Shown here: one piece after another, positions 10,536-21,409 of the stretch
Position numbering within the stretch: the stretch's first letter is position 1
How the letters are laid out: the number at the start of each line of letters is the position of its first letter
Assembly (NCBI GenBank): GCA_030998225.1
Contig: JAPYXD010000391.1
Coordinates: 62,001-126,000, forward strand
DNA length: 64,000 nt
Source of the DNA: Diplolepis rosae
Taxonomy: Eukaryota > Arthropoda > Insecta > Hymenoptera > Diplolepididae
Direction: 5' to 3'
Program-made: the position numbers and the translations under genes
Notes under the pieces: generated by a model
What the model saw: the letters and a program-made list of their open reading frames with translations, nothing else
Told to the model about the DNA's origin: nothing
The model's database searches: none

Positions 10536-10736
10536 ATGTTAGAAGATAATTTAGGTAGCCATCAGATAGAAGGTCTCACTGAAAATCCCAGTAAGTCAAT
10601 CTTCTTTTGCCGCTTTTGCGAAATACTTCGTTCTCAACTACAAACGAATGATTATTCGGAAATAAAATTGAGAACCATCGGGAGTTACAATACGAATTTG
10701 GAAAATGTCTGCATTCACACCTTGAACAGGATTTGA
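10536..10736 (+). pseudogene. Fragment with FCRFC motif, transposon-derived protein
   Basis: A 66-codon frame starts MLEDNLGSHQIEGLTENPSK and continues into IFFCRFCEILRS and later LRTIGSYN. The order D-N-L-G-S-H, then E-N, then a Cys-x-x-Cys pair, then an RT..SYN motif is a pattern I associate with transposon-related proteins common in insect and marine invertebrate genomes; the family name is not certain to me. The frame ends without a domain partner, and the upstream region has no continuing frame. It is most likely a remnant. Confidence 0.4.
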
Positions 10737-10879
10737 ATCACATAAAAAAACGCATTAAATGTCATGATAATCCACCACAGGTCATAATTCTTAACGTATA
10801 TGAAATGTTTTGTGAAATAACGTACACTAAATTTATAAGGGCGCTACTTTCTTAATTTTTTTCAATTTCTCGAACCTTC

Positions 10880-10995
10880 TGCAGGAACATTCAGAGAATA
10901 TTTCCAGCGAACGTTTCTAGAACCTTTCGCGGAAACATTTATGGAACATTCATTGGGAATGTTCCTGGAACTATTTGTGACAACATTCAGGAAAC
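10880..10995. repeat. Degenerate GGAACATTC repeat
   Basis: Six or more imperfect, partly palindromic copies of GGAACATTC/GAATGTTCC follow one another (for example GGGAATGTTCCTGGAAC). It is a simple degenerate repeat with no other feature. Confidence 0.6.
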
Positions 10996-11439
10996 TTTGC
11001 TCACAGATAATCCTGTAGTTTTAAACATACTAATGTAGAGAACGCTTTTCACACAACTACTTTCATCTCACTTCTGCAATGCCTTAAATGTTTTTTTTAC
11101 CGTTCTTGGCCATAATAATGCGAGGTCGGAGAACAGTCAGAGACTGTTGTCTGTTGAGACGGTTGTCTAAACCGGGTCCGTTAGGGATGGATCAACTGGA
11201 TCACTTATTGTCCGTAATTACAACTGCAGCTTGTAAGATTATTCAAAAATTAATAAATTAAACAAATTTTTAATTACATCAAGAATATTTATTATTCTTT
11301 GCGGATGTGTTCATTTGCTTTAAGTAGCAATTGCTTCTCGAATATTGCGTCCCCCATGGATCTTCTTTTTGTGCGCAAAATCATGTCTGCGTGACTAAAT
11401 AGTAAAATAAAAACAGTGTTTCGAAAAATGGCTGCTTAC

Positions 11440-11560
11440 GCGAGCAGCGCGTGTTGGCTTCCCGCTGGAGAAATTCTGCCATCGGCTGTAAACTGGCGCG
11501 CGATTCCCAAATTTTGACCACTGGCAGCATTTGTCCGTTGGGAAGCCAACATGTGCTTTT
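11440..11560. repeat. Inverted repeat with GGCTTCCC arms
   Basis: TGTTGGCTTCCCGCTGGAGAA at about 11451 is mirrored by TTGTCCGTTGGGAAGCCAACA near 11529. The arms of about 25 bases enclose about 55 bases. Two overlapping minus-strand frames run through it but look like chance. It is probably a small MITE. Confidence 0.5.
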
Positions 11561-11856
11561 ACTTGTCCAGGGCAGAACCAAAAAAAACTAGAAAATAGTA
11601 TTTTAAGTTGAAAATAGGTTGAAAACCTATTTAACATGGAAAATGCAAAATGGTTTTCTTCTTCCTATTTAAAATACAAAATCATTTGAAATAGTTACCC
11701 AGCTCTGAACATACGGGACAGGAAGCGTAAGTGCGGGTAGTGCGTAATAAGTGTTATGAGTGCTCTCGGTGGCGACGAAGTGTGGTTTCACGACTTTTTC
11801 CCCGGGACACAACCCCACTTAGCATACCGGTGAGTTGACCCCGTTTTCCTTATTTA

Positions 11857-12135
11857 TTAGGTGCGCAACTAAGTTCCCGCTGTTTGTGAATAGATAGCTC
11901 CAGTAGAAAGTGGTGGTCGATTTTGACAAATCCAAAACGCCATGAACCAAGCATAGACATGAGGTAAAAAAACCGTTTTGACACATTAGTGATTTTGTTT
12001 TGGCGTTATATACTTTTGGTAGTGTGAAAATGTCTGATTTTGTGCCAAATAATCGTCATTTTCGGGAAGTGTTGATTTTCTTCTTTCATTCGAAGAAAAC
12101 GACGGCTAAAGCGCATCGAGAGCTCGAAAAAGTTT
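11857..12135 (+). mobile_element. mariner 5' fragment
   Basis: It begins TTAGGTGCGCAACTAAGTTC after TA and matches 21410-21700 closely. It includes the ATG of a mariner transposase (MSDFVPNNRHF) and about 35 codons of the helix-turn-helix region. Similarity stops near GAAAAAGTTTT. The 3' end of the element is absent. Confidence 0.85.
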
Positions 12136-12289
12136 TAAAGTAATTTTTTGTCGATTTTTGTGTTTTTTTTGTGAATTTACAATAATAAAATGTAAGAGAA
12201 TCGAAAATTGTACATCGTTATTTGAAATTCTTTTGTAAATTTGTCAATATTGATAAACAAATACTAGAAAAAATGCGTGCTTCAAAGGA

Positions 12290-12640
12290 TTAAGAAACAC
12301 ATTCTCATCATAATATTATCTCTCGATTTTCCGTATACATTTCTGCAACTTCCTGATAAGTTACATGATTAAAATAATTTATTTTTTTCCAAATATCTGT
12401 CAAAGAAAAAAATTCGTAAACTTCATTTAAGCAAACGATTTCGTATTTTAACGCTATTTTCGTATCTCACATGTTTTGGTGAAAAAATGGGATTTTTGAT
12501 CTTTAATAGTGCCTTTTAAAATCAGAAACTAAAAGATATATTCAGATAAAGAATGTGCCAATGAAAATTTGTAGTCCCTATTCAGATAAATCATTCTTCA
12601 CCTTAACATTTTTTTCGTATCTCATATTACGATGATAACT
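12290..12640 (-). repeat. Dispersed repeat, unoccupied copy (pairs with 30470-30980)
   Basis: The reverse complement of about 12290-12520 aligns with 30470-30538 plus 30840-30980, sharing TTTTTTCACCAAAA, GTGAGATA and ATTTTAATCATGTAA. The 30-kb copy carries a 300-base MITE at the point where this copy has a single TTAA, making this the empty site. Confidence 0.7.
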
Positions 12641-13079
12641 GCTTATCAATAGGACAATTAACAGTAAGGATTTACCAGAGATCGACAAGGCAGTTGAGTT
12701 GCATAAAATAAAAGAACTGCCTCACCTCGGTAATGTAGAAAATTAAGTCAATATTTCTCAATAATTATTTAGTGAAAATAAGTAACAATAATATTCATTA
12801 TTGTTAATAACAGTCTTCAAATGGTTAGGAATAATAATAAGTAATGATAATCGATAACCAGTAATAGATAATCAATTAATAGCATTCAATCAGAAATGAT
12901 CAATCATATTATTGGGGATCCGCAGAATAACCTAAATAAAACTCCAAAATCTAGACACTAACACATTATATTATCACATAAAAACTAGAAAAATAATATT
13001 AACATCCAATGTATAAAATAAAAAATGAGTCAGTGCAATTATACCTTAGTACAATTGCACCGTCTTGTCAACATACATA
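12641..13079. other. AT-rich stretch, nothing recognised
   Basis: Low-complexity AT-rich DNA with runs of AATAATAA leads up to the pogo element. No supported gene or repeat family. Confidence 0.5.
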
Positions 13080-13094
13080 TAGGGTGGATGACTT

Positions 13095-13328
13095 AGTGAA
13101 GGAACAAATAAGAAAAATTCTACTTTCACTCGTTATTTTTAAATACACTAAAAAAATTGTTGGAAATAAAATATTTGTTTTGTGGTACTTAAACTATTTA
13201 AGATTATGAACTACAACTCATTTTTTCTGTTTAACACAAGATTTTATAAAAAAAAGGAGATTAAAAAATTGATATTGAAAATTTAGTGAAGGAACAACAT
13301 GAAATTCAAATGAGTCAGTAAAGGAACG
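13095..13328. promoter_or_regulatory. Subterminal repeats of pogo element, left side
   Basis: AGTGAAGGAACAA occurs at 13095-13107 and 13285-13297, and a variant AGTAAAGGAACG at 13317-13328. Inverse copies lie near the right end (17028-17040, 17047-17059, variant at 16630-16643). Such repeats are usually transposase binding sites; that role is inferred. Confidence 0.6.
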
Positions 13329-13702
13329 TGTGAAAAGTATATGATATACATAACCTGTTTTAGTCTTGGTTTAAGTGCAAACACAGGCACCTACATTTAT
13401 TTATTTTATAATTGAATCAAAATTAGTTTTGACAAATATAGTAAATTAATATATTTATAGTGTATTTTATTATACTGCATTTATAAAAATGTGAATACAA
13501 ATAAATTAGGTACAAGGATATTTATTTTTAGTCAAGTAGACTCTTAAAATTAAGTACTTATTGAACGTATTTATTATTGCGATATATTATTTAAACTGTT
13601 TTAGTTATTATATAACAATGGCGATATAATTATATTATCATCAAATAAATATTTATCAATTAATCAGTCTTCACCAGAAAACTTAGAATACTTTTAAAAA
13701 TA

Positions 13703-16389
13703 TTACTTTTTAGTTACTTTTTTGCTACTTGTAACCTTTATTTTTTTAGTAATTTTCTTTGGCGCACTTGAAGTGCTTTTTGAACAGCCTTCTTCTTCTT
13801 TTGTACTTTTGGACTCTGATTTCATTTTTCTCAGCTTACGTTGATCTGCTTTCTTTTCAGCTTCTTCTTGCTTTATTTTCCTTTTTAACAAACGCTCTTC
13901 TTGTCTTTTTTCTTTTAATACTTTTTCTTTTTCAGCTAACTTTAATTTTTCCGTCTCTCTTTCTTTCCACTCTGTACTTGTAATTGCATAAATGTTATCA
14001 ATTTTGGTTGATCTTTTTTTTTTAGTTGGTTGAATGCGAGGAAAGCTTAAGTGTTTGCTCCAAATAAGATTTTGATTTTCTATTTCTTCAACTTTATCTA
14101 TTGAAGTAGAACTTTTTTTGTTATTATTTATTTGACCTAAAACAAATAAAATAAATTTTATTATGATTTATTAAAAAATTAAAATATTCTTAGTAATTAT
14201 AATATACCTTTCTCAATAATAAGATTATTTTCTGAAAGCGTTGTAAGAGGTGTCTTCTTTTTACTAGTAATATCACAGCTCCATTCGTGCTTCACTGAAT
14301 TATCTATCGGCTTACGTTTATTAGAGAGATCTAAAGGTCCATCACTTTGTAGATTTATATTTCTATCAGTTTTAACTATATTATCACATTTATCTTCAAA
14401 TACTGTATGACTTGCATTACTTGCTACTGATTTAACGTTATTGTTACGAATAATATCTGCACTAAGCGTTGATGTTTTATCACTTTGATCATCTTTTGAC
14501 ACTACATAAATATTATTAGCTACATTTTCTGTTGAAGTTAAATCTATAACTGGATTAACTAAAATCAAATTTACTGATTATCGTATTAATCAATTAAAAG
14601 TATCATTTTTTTATTGATAGGTACTACCTTCTTCTTGAAGAAAGTGTTCGCTTTCGAAAATTGCACTCATATCACAATAACTTTCATTTACAAAATGAAT
14701 AGGTATGTCAGATAAAGAAAATTGCTCCAGTTCTGGAAATAATTATTTAATATGAATAGATTAATTTGAAAAATATATAAAACATTTAAAAAAATATTTA
14801 CCATCTGAATTGTTTTCAAAAGTAACTTCTTGAGAGACAAGCGTGTCAATATTTACACCATCTTGGACATTAGCACTAGTTTTTAAATAATTTGTCAATG
14901 GTTCAATAATAATACTGTTACTCGTACTTTGTACTGTTTCCTTACAGGTCAATGAATTAATTTTAGCTTTTTTCCATATTGAGAACAGCAGTTTTTCTAT
15001 TCTTGGCTCCTATTGTGATTCACATGCACTCAAAAACAGTGACTTAACTTCTGGCGGTAGTTTACTTTCTATGTCACACAACAATGAATCTGCCAAAACA
15101 ACTTCTTGTCTCACACTTTTATTTTCTGAAAGTATTTTTTCAGGTGCTTCTAAGAGGCGAATTTCTTTATGTCTAGTCGACATACACTTAGAATAGTCAA
15201 CATTTTCAGGGTTAAAAGGGAAAAGGCCAGAGCGTCTGAAAGCATTTTGTATAGTTGTAGGCTTTGCAGCATTGGCATGAGCAGCAGCAAAAAGAGGAGC
15301 GAAGTTGATTCTTGTTATTGGTTCTGTTGATGATTGTTGATGCTGTAGCACTACTTTTCTCCATTCTGTTTTCACACATTTGTAAATTCCCACATCACAT
15401 GCTTGTTGAATATGAGATGCATGAGCTATAAAGCGAACAACTAATATTTTTTTTTCAACACAGAAATCATGCATCTCCATTGATACATGAGACTTGTGGC
15501 CATCGAGGAATAAAGCTATCGGAAACTTTATGCCTTTTTGTACTAATCTCTTGTAAAGGATATTAGCTGAGTACTCGAAGAACGTAGGTGTGATGATCCA
15601 ACCAGTTGGGCTTCGCCCCACAGCAATGTTGTCAGGAACATGCTTCATTATTTCTCCTGGAATTCTTTGATATGGATAAATAATCATAGGATCTATAACT
15701 ATGCCACTAGCAGAATAACAGCATAAAACAGTTATTGATTGTTTTTCTTGTCCGTTTGCAATCCTGTAGTGATCACGCTCCTTTCTTGCTCCTAAAAGTT
15801 TACCACTTTTGGGACATATCTCTATCCCAATTTCATCTAAATTATACACTCTATCCGAATCACTCAAAACATCTAAAGCTCCTTCTTGTTTAAAGTATAA
15901 AATTGTTTCATTAAACCACTGTCTAATGCTTTCTTCTGTAACACAAGCTCTTGCCTTAGATAAAAGTTCTGTGTTTGTGTTTGTTATTTCAGGATGTCTC
16001 TTTAAAAACAAATTCATCCAGGTTTTGCCTGGTCTATCATCTGCAAATGGGTTTGGTCGACCAGTTTCTTTTAAAATTTTCTGAACAGCATCTTTCACAG
16101 CTTCTTTATGCATGGGAAATCCTACTTTTGCTTTAGCAATAATCCAATTTTTTATACGTACCTCTTCCGAAGCACTAAGTACCGGAGTAGGACCCATCTT
16201 TCTTTCAATACTTACATTTACCTGATGCACATATCTAAATAGAGTAGTTTTAGGAATCTTGTACACTGAAGAAGCATGACTAAGAGACATTTCTTTATTT
16301 TTAACTTTTTCCACAACATCTTGAATGTTTTCTATAGAATACTGAAATCTTGCATACGGCTTTTTCGTTTTTGGTTGTGCTTTTATCAT
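13703..16389 (-). CDS. pogo/Tigger-like transposase, four exons, one in-frame TAG
   Basis: Exons on the minus strand are 16389-14802, 14732-14628, 14558-14208 and 14136-13703, all with GT..AG borders and all in phase 1, giving 826 codons with the stop. From MIKAQPKTKK there is a psq/CENP-B-type helix-turn-helix (SHASSVYKIPKTTLFRYV), a second DNA-binding region (ADDRPGKTWMNLFLKRHPEI) and a DDE domain. The catalytic Asp residues are near 185 (YNLDEIG), 296 (FLDGHKSH) and 332 (QACDVGIYK). A TAG at 15010-15012 ends the frame after 459 residues, and the same frame continues beyond it. The last exon is a Lys/Glu-rich tail. It may act as a short transposase or be a single-mutation pseudogene. An ATG 7 codons upstream is less likely because TTTATAG before it resembles an acceptor. 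Confidence 0.88.
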
Positions 16390-16410
16390 AGTTAACCTAT
16401 AAACATGCAA

Positions 16411-17060
16411 AATTATTACTGTTCAATTTTATTATTACTAATACTTATTTTGTTTACTATTATTTAACTTCTTTTACAACACTAACTTAATTAAAAACGT
16501 ATTAACACGGAAAAATATAAATGTTTACAAAAAACTAACCTGAAAACTCTATCACAAATCGACCAGGCACGAAGCACGTTCCGACACTGACTGCGCTGTA
16601 TCAAAACACGCGTAGCTAGTGAATGTACATTTATTCCTTCACTAGCAAAATTCAAAATATAACCATACCTATTTTTAAACGAATAATTTGAAACTCTTTG
16701 ATGTATTATCGTTAAAAAATTATGAAAAAAAATAAAACTACGATCGTAAACTAAATATTTTAAAGATATTTTATTATTTGTATACATTTTCATTATTAAA
16801 AAAGAATATCAAAGCAGTCATACCTGCTTAGATATACAATTAAGAAATGGTGAATTTCCATTAGAACTTAAAGACGCTCTTTTTGTATATTTAAATAACA
16901 AATATTTTTCAATAATTTCTTTTTTGTGAAGTGTAGAGATTGAAGCAGATATATTAAAGTTTCTATTAAATTGAATATGTTATGATAAAAGGAGATACAA
17001 CTTTTATTATTTTTCATTAAATATACGTTTGTTCCTTCACAGGGGGTCGTTCCTTTACTA
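16411..17060 (-). other. 5' region of pogo transposase gene
   Basis: AT-rich sequence lies between the transposase start and the right terminal repeat and should hold the promoter. A 100-codon minus-strand frame at 16491-16793 has no recognisable domain and is probably chance. A variant subterminal motif (TTTATTCCTTCACT) is at 16630-16643. Confidence 0.5.
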
Positions 17061-17074
17061 AGTTATTCACCCTA

Positions 17075-17500
17075 ATAAGTAACATAGATGAAACGATGAG
17101 AGAAAGTTGTACCGCATCGAGCGTCAATGGACTTTGATCCCGATAATGTTACCTGCGTGGGAGCGAGCCTTGAGTTCATGAGTTTACGCGACTGCCATCT
17201 AACAGTCATTGACATTGCCACTAGACGCGTGCCGATTCACAAATAAGCAACGTAATTTCCGATTCACAAATTTTCAATTGATCTCCCAGTATAAGACCTT
17301 CGATATTCGAGACTTTATCGGTATTTTACACGAGGAGTACCTCAGTACTTGGTAAATATAACTCCTGATTCATAAGTGATGCAAGTTCAGTAGCCGTGAA
17401 CCATTAAATGCCGCTAAATACGTGTATCGTCGTATTAAGTCGAGTTTTGGGAGTTAAATTTACGGAGAAGGAAATTAACCAGTATTTAGCAAGCAAGTTG
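17075..17500. other. Intergenic sequence, nothing recognised
   Basis: Mixed-composition DNA between the pogo element and a Tc1/mariner relic. No coding or RNA feature is supported. Confidence 0.45.
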
Positions 17501-17577
17501 AATTGTCTGTCATCATTTCTTACATAGTTACGTTTGTGTTTTCTAAGCGACTAAAAGTGATTTTTTCGATTTTTACA

Positions 17578-18094
17578 ATGTCTGAATTTGTTGAGCAAAG
17601 AAGTGCCATTAAATTTTGTTTGCGGAATGAAATTTCAGTTGCGGACACTTTCAGAATGTTGCAGAAGACCTTCGGTGATTTGCCCATGTCGCAGAAAAAT
17701 GCATTTCAAGAGGATTACTCAACACCGTTTCAAAAGATATTTTGGGCAGACAACTCATGGTTTTTGCATCACGATAATGCGCCGTCTCACACTGCACTCG
17801 TTCTTCGTGACCATTTCGCCAAAACCTCAACGCATATCGTTCCACAACCACCATATTCGCCTGATTTGGCTCCGTGTCACTTCTAGCTATTCCCCAAACT
17901 CAAAATACCACTCCGAGGACACCGTTTTGACACGATTGAAGAGATACAAACCGAATCGAAGTAGGCTACGAAGGCAATTCCGGAAATCGAATTTAACAAG
18001 TGTTTCGACGATTGGAAAAAACGTTGGCATAAGTGCATTATATCGGGAGGGGATTACTTTGAAGGGGATGAAATTGATTTGGATAAATAAATAA
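17578..18094 (+). pseudogene. mariner-type transposase, internally deleted
   Basis: The start MSEFVEQRSAIKFCLRNEIS is the N-terminal helix-turn-helix of a transposase. Near codon 45 it jumps directly to the catalytic C-terminal half (WFLHHDNAPSHTA, PPYSPDLAPCHF), so the middle with the first Asp is missing. After a stop at 17884 another frame continues the C-terminus (LKIPLRGHRFDTIEEI, then WHKCIISGGDYF). The same family occurs at 46139-46611. The copy is a deletion derivative and inactive. Confidence 0.85.
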
Positions 18095-18284
18095 AGATTT
18101 TTTATTTTATAACAAAATTCACTTTAGTTTTTGCCCACATTAGTACATAAGGATCTCAGAAATAATTATATTAACTACCTATAACGCTCATTTGTAGTGC
18201 ATGAGTTGTATAACTAGGCATCTCAAAACCTAGTATATAGCGTAAGACGCAAACACCTTAATGCGCTAGATGCTATAAAGAAAA

Positions 18285-18515
18285 CCTTATGGACATTTTT
18301 TCAAAAGTATCGTCAACGGTTGAAGCCCAAACAATCGAAAATGTACTGAAGAATTGGGTTGATCGAACGTGACAGTCATTTAAATGATGTTGTGTTTCAT
18401 TCTTAAATGGAAACGTTCAATCTTTCTAATAAAACCATTCTTTTGAAAAAATATCCATAAGTTTTTTTTTATAGCCGATTCAAATTCCAAATTTTAGATG
18501 GCCCACCCTGTATGA
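18285..18515 (+). pseudogene. 3' end of a Tc1/mariner-like (DDE_3) transposase
   Basis: Plus-strand translation gives a short C-terminus, VLKNWVDRT followed (after one altered codon) by HLNDVVFHS and a stop. This is a typical end of DDE_3-type transposases. It is followed by an element-like end, AGATGGCCCACCCTGTA. Only the last ~40 codons remain. Confidence 0.55.
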
Positions 18516-18930
18516 GTCATACACATAAGCATCTCAAAACTTATTGTATCATAATTAAATGCCAATTCAATAATTAATAAAGCTTGTACACCTCAACATA
18601 ATCATATTTATTATTACTGTGAACAGCTTGAGCCGCATAGGTTTGACTAGTGACCACGATCCCACAAAATAAAAATAATTGGAATTTACCTCTCTGATTC
18701 AATCAGCAAACTTATATATTTCTAAAAACCTATTTTCTAAATTTTCCAACCTAGCGTCGCCTTAACTCGGTACGTAACAATGGTAAACAAATACATGAAG
18801 AAAATTACACTGTAGTAATAAAAGATGTCAAAGGTAGAAAAAGTCTCACATATTATTTTTTAGAAAGAAAAACCCAATTAAAACATGACCAAAGTTGTTC
18901 ATGTGTCACATCAGTGAATTATCTAATGTC
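18516..18930. other. Intergenic sequence, nothing recognised
   Basis: AT-rich DNA without a supported gene or a repeat that I could match elsewhere in the window. Confidence 0.45.
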
Positions 18931-18939
18931 GATGATGAG

Positions 18940-19255
18940 TTTTTTTTATATCAATTTATGCATTGGACAAAAAGAAGACACATTCTCTGATGAATTATAA
19001 GTTTTGGGCCTTTGTTAAAACGACGAATGTTGAAGTGCCTTATATAACAAAAATGAATGATATCACCACGAAAAAACTCTAAAAAAGTAAAAAAGGATAT
19101 TGGCCCTTCGTTGACACGACGATTATTGTGATGAATCATTATAGCAAAAATAAATGATATCACATCAAAACAGTAAAAAAGAGTGTCGGACCTTCGTTGA
19201 CACGACGATTATTGAGATAAATCATCATAAGAAAAATAAATGATATCGGCTGGTC
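18940..19255. repeat. Tandem repeat, about 86-96 base units, three copies
   Basis: The motif CTTCGTTGACACGACGATTA starts at 19106 and 19192 (86 bases apart), with a more diverged copy at 19010. Each unit also contains AAATAAATGATATCA. A minus-strand 70-codon frame is just this periodicity. Confidence 0.8.
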
Positions 19256-19439
19256 CGATAAATATGAATGCTTCTTATACCTTTGCCATTGACGTTACAA
19301 TTGTACAACAAAAATTATAATATAATATTTTCTAGAAATGTCAGGAAAAAAATTTAAGAAATTTTCCAAACGTTTCCAAACAAATTTTTAGACATTTTCG
19401 ACAAGTTCCTTACGAACAATTTTCTAATAATTATACGGA

Positions 19440-20429
19440 CACCCTCTAGTACCAACGCTTTCGTTTTCTTTGCCTTCAGAGCATGACACATTAATACAAT
19501 TAGGATCCTCAGTAGGAAACAACGCTACTGTTTGATTTCTTGAGTCAATAAATGTTTTAGATTCTATTTAGAAAAGGTATTTGAATTTATTATTATTTAT
19601 TCGAAATAATTTTGAAGAATTAAAATAAATTTTACATTGTAACATGCACGAAATGTTCTATGTTCATGAGAACTAGATCAATTTAAATCAAATTTGGTTC
19701 GCACATGTCTTATGGTACAAAATGATAGTTGTGTACTCCTAATCAAAAATAATTATTGTGTAATACTTTATGGCAGAGATTCAAAAATCATTTATCAGAT
19801 TGTGATCAGTCTCCAAACAAAATTTTAAAGGATATTGTTCATTTTCCATGAAAATTTAATATTAAACTTACTTATAATTAAATGCATCTTCACTAATTTT
19901 GTCATAAATTACCACTTCTTTAAGCATTGCATAATCAACAGATTTTGTGTTATGGTATTTGCCCAAAATAATTCGGTCTCTTAAAGAAGCTTTCAAGAAG
20001 TAAAACAAGTCGTCTTTTTCAAAAATAAAATCATCTAAAAATATGTACAATAGTTCATCCAACAAAGTTGCTTTTAATAAATGATGAATAAGAGATAATA
20101 ATTTAATGACCTGACGATTCTGGATCAGCTTGTGTTTTAGAAAAAGAAAGTGGGACTGAAGAATTCGATTCAAGGGAATTCCGAGTTAATGGTACATTAG
20201 TCAGATCTTTTAATTGTGAAATATTAATTGATATATGAGATACTTTGTCTTCAATATTTTCATGAGTGTTTTTTAATAAATAATTTTCTTTTATACTCTC
20301 ATCCGCAAAATTAAACTCTATTCCTTCTACTGAATTATTGCGTTTTAAACGTTTTTCCGCCATTTGACCGTCTTCAAAGATGAACCATGAAATATGAAAA
20401 TATATAAATGTTTTGATACACAAAAACAT
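19440..20429 (-). CDS. Unrecognised possible multi-exon gene
   Basis: Three minus-strand open stretches follow one another. The first starts MAEKRLKRNNSVEGIEF near 20363 and is Ser/Asn-rich to SSGH at 20103. The second covers about 20075-19874, with LLDELLYIFLDDFIFEKDDL, and ends at a perfect donor (GTAAGT, 19873-19868). The third, about 19570-19440, begins after ATAG with ESKTFIDSRNQTVALFPTED. I do not recognise any domain. The consensus donor and the absence of stops within each piece argue for exons. The link between the first two pieces is weak, and the end is not defined. It may be a host gene fragment or part of a transposon. Confidence 0.35.
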
Positions 20430-21400
20430 AAATTTTTCATTACTTAAATAAATTTCTGCAAATTACGGCAATACATTTCTTTTTATCTATGTCACTCGTG
20501 AAAAAATATTTTTTTCACGCCAAGAGGTTGGGTGAATAATTTAATATATACATAACATTCATGCTTAAAAAATTTTCAGATTATAAGCTTCAATATATGC
20601 ACAAGGCATTCAATCATACAATGAATATAATAATGTGCCATTTACTTCTTAAACCTCTTTGCATGCAATGAAGCGGTCAAGTCACTATTTTTGGTTATGG
20701 AATTTATAGGTTATCTATAATAAACGTACAGGAAAAATTAGTTGCTTCAAATTTGACTTACTGTCAAAAACTCTTGGACATAGAGTTTTGCAAGACGCAG
20801 TGGCAGAAAATTTCACAGACTTTTTATCAAATATCATAAGAAGTTTATTAAATTGTAGAGCAAAATTAAGCACCGTTCGCACAGGTAAGAGTGCTAATGT
20901 TAAAAATGTATTGCTTTACATACATTCAATGTTGGTTCACATAACTTGATTAATTTAATTAACTTGTATAAAACATGAGTGGTTACACGTAACAGTTTAA
21001 TGGCACAGAATCAATATGGCGTATATACAGCAAGGCGATTGTTCTTTGATAAGCGTTGTTTAAAGACTGACTCCCAGTCCATTTCAAAATTACTTGTTAG
21101 TCCAATACACATAATCCGAGGTTGCCAGAAAACATAAGACGAGACACAGTTTAATTTCAGATATTGTTAAACACTTGCAACCACCCTCGTTAAAAAATAA
21201 ATAACAGCTTTAGACCACGTATACCGCAGGCAAAGTGCTGGATCTTAGCGTAGTCTTAAAGTGGTATATTCTGTCTCCTAGAAGACCAGATACCAGAAAA
21301 AGACCAAACTTGGTATTTTTCTGATCTGAAATTAGTCTCAAACTGGTATTTATTTTTACGAGATCACGGGTAGCACCTCAGGGTAGTCCATGAAAAAACA
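20430..21400. other. Intergenic, with a decayed palindrome near 21235-21345
   Basis: No gene is supported. Near the end, GACCAGATACCAGAAAAAG and TTGGTATTTTTCTGATCTG face each other as an imperfect palindrome of about 100 bases, probably a small MITE. Confidence 0.4.
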
Positions 21401-21409
21401 GGGTAACTA

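Larger units (their letters stand above)
13082..17072 (-). mobile_element. pogo-type DNA transposon, full length
   Basis: The ends are GGGTGGATGACTTAGTGAAG on the left and the inverse of GGGTGAATAACTTAGTAAAG on the right, about 26 bases of terminal inverted repeat. TA flanks both sides (13080-13081 and 17073-17074), as expected for the Tc1/mariner/pogo superfamily. The 3991-base element holds one spliced transposase gene on the minus strand. The motif AGTGAAGGAACAA recurs inside both ends. Only one nonsense codon was found in the gene, so the copy is recent or was recently active. Confidence 0.92.

Noticed and set aside
13759..13983. Plus-strand frame rich in Leu and Phe
   Set aside because: It is antisense to the Lys/Glu-rich last exon of the pogo transposase; the composition is a mirror effect.
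16491..16793. 100-codon minus-strand frame upstream of the pogo transposase
   Set aside because: It has no domain and lies in the expected promoter region. No splice site links it in frame with MIKAQ.
18951..19163. Minus-strand 70-codon frame
   Set aside because: It follows the period of the tandem repeat and has no start context or domain.
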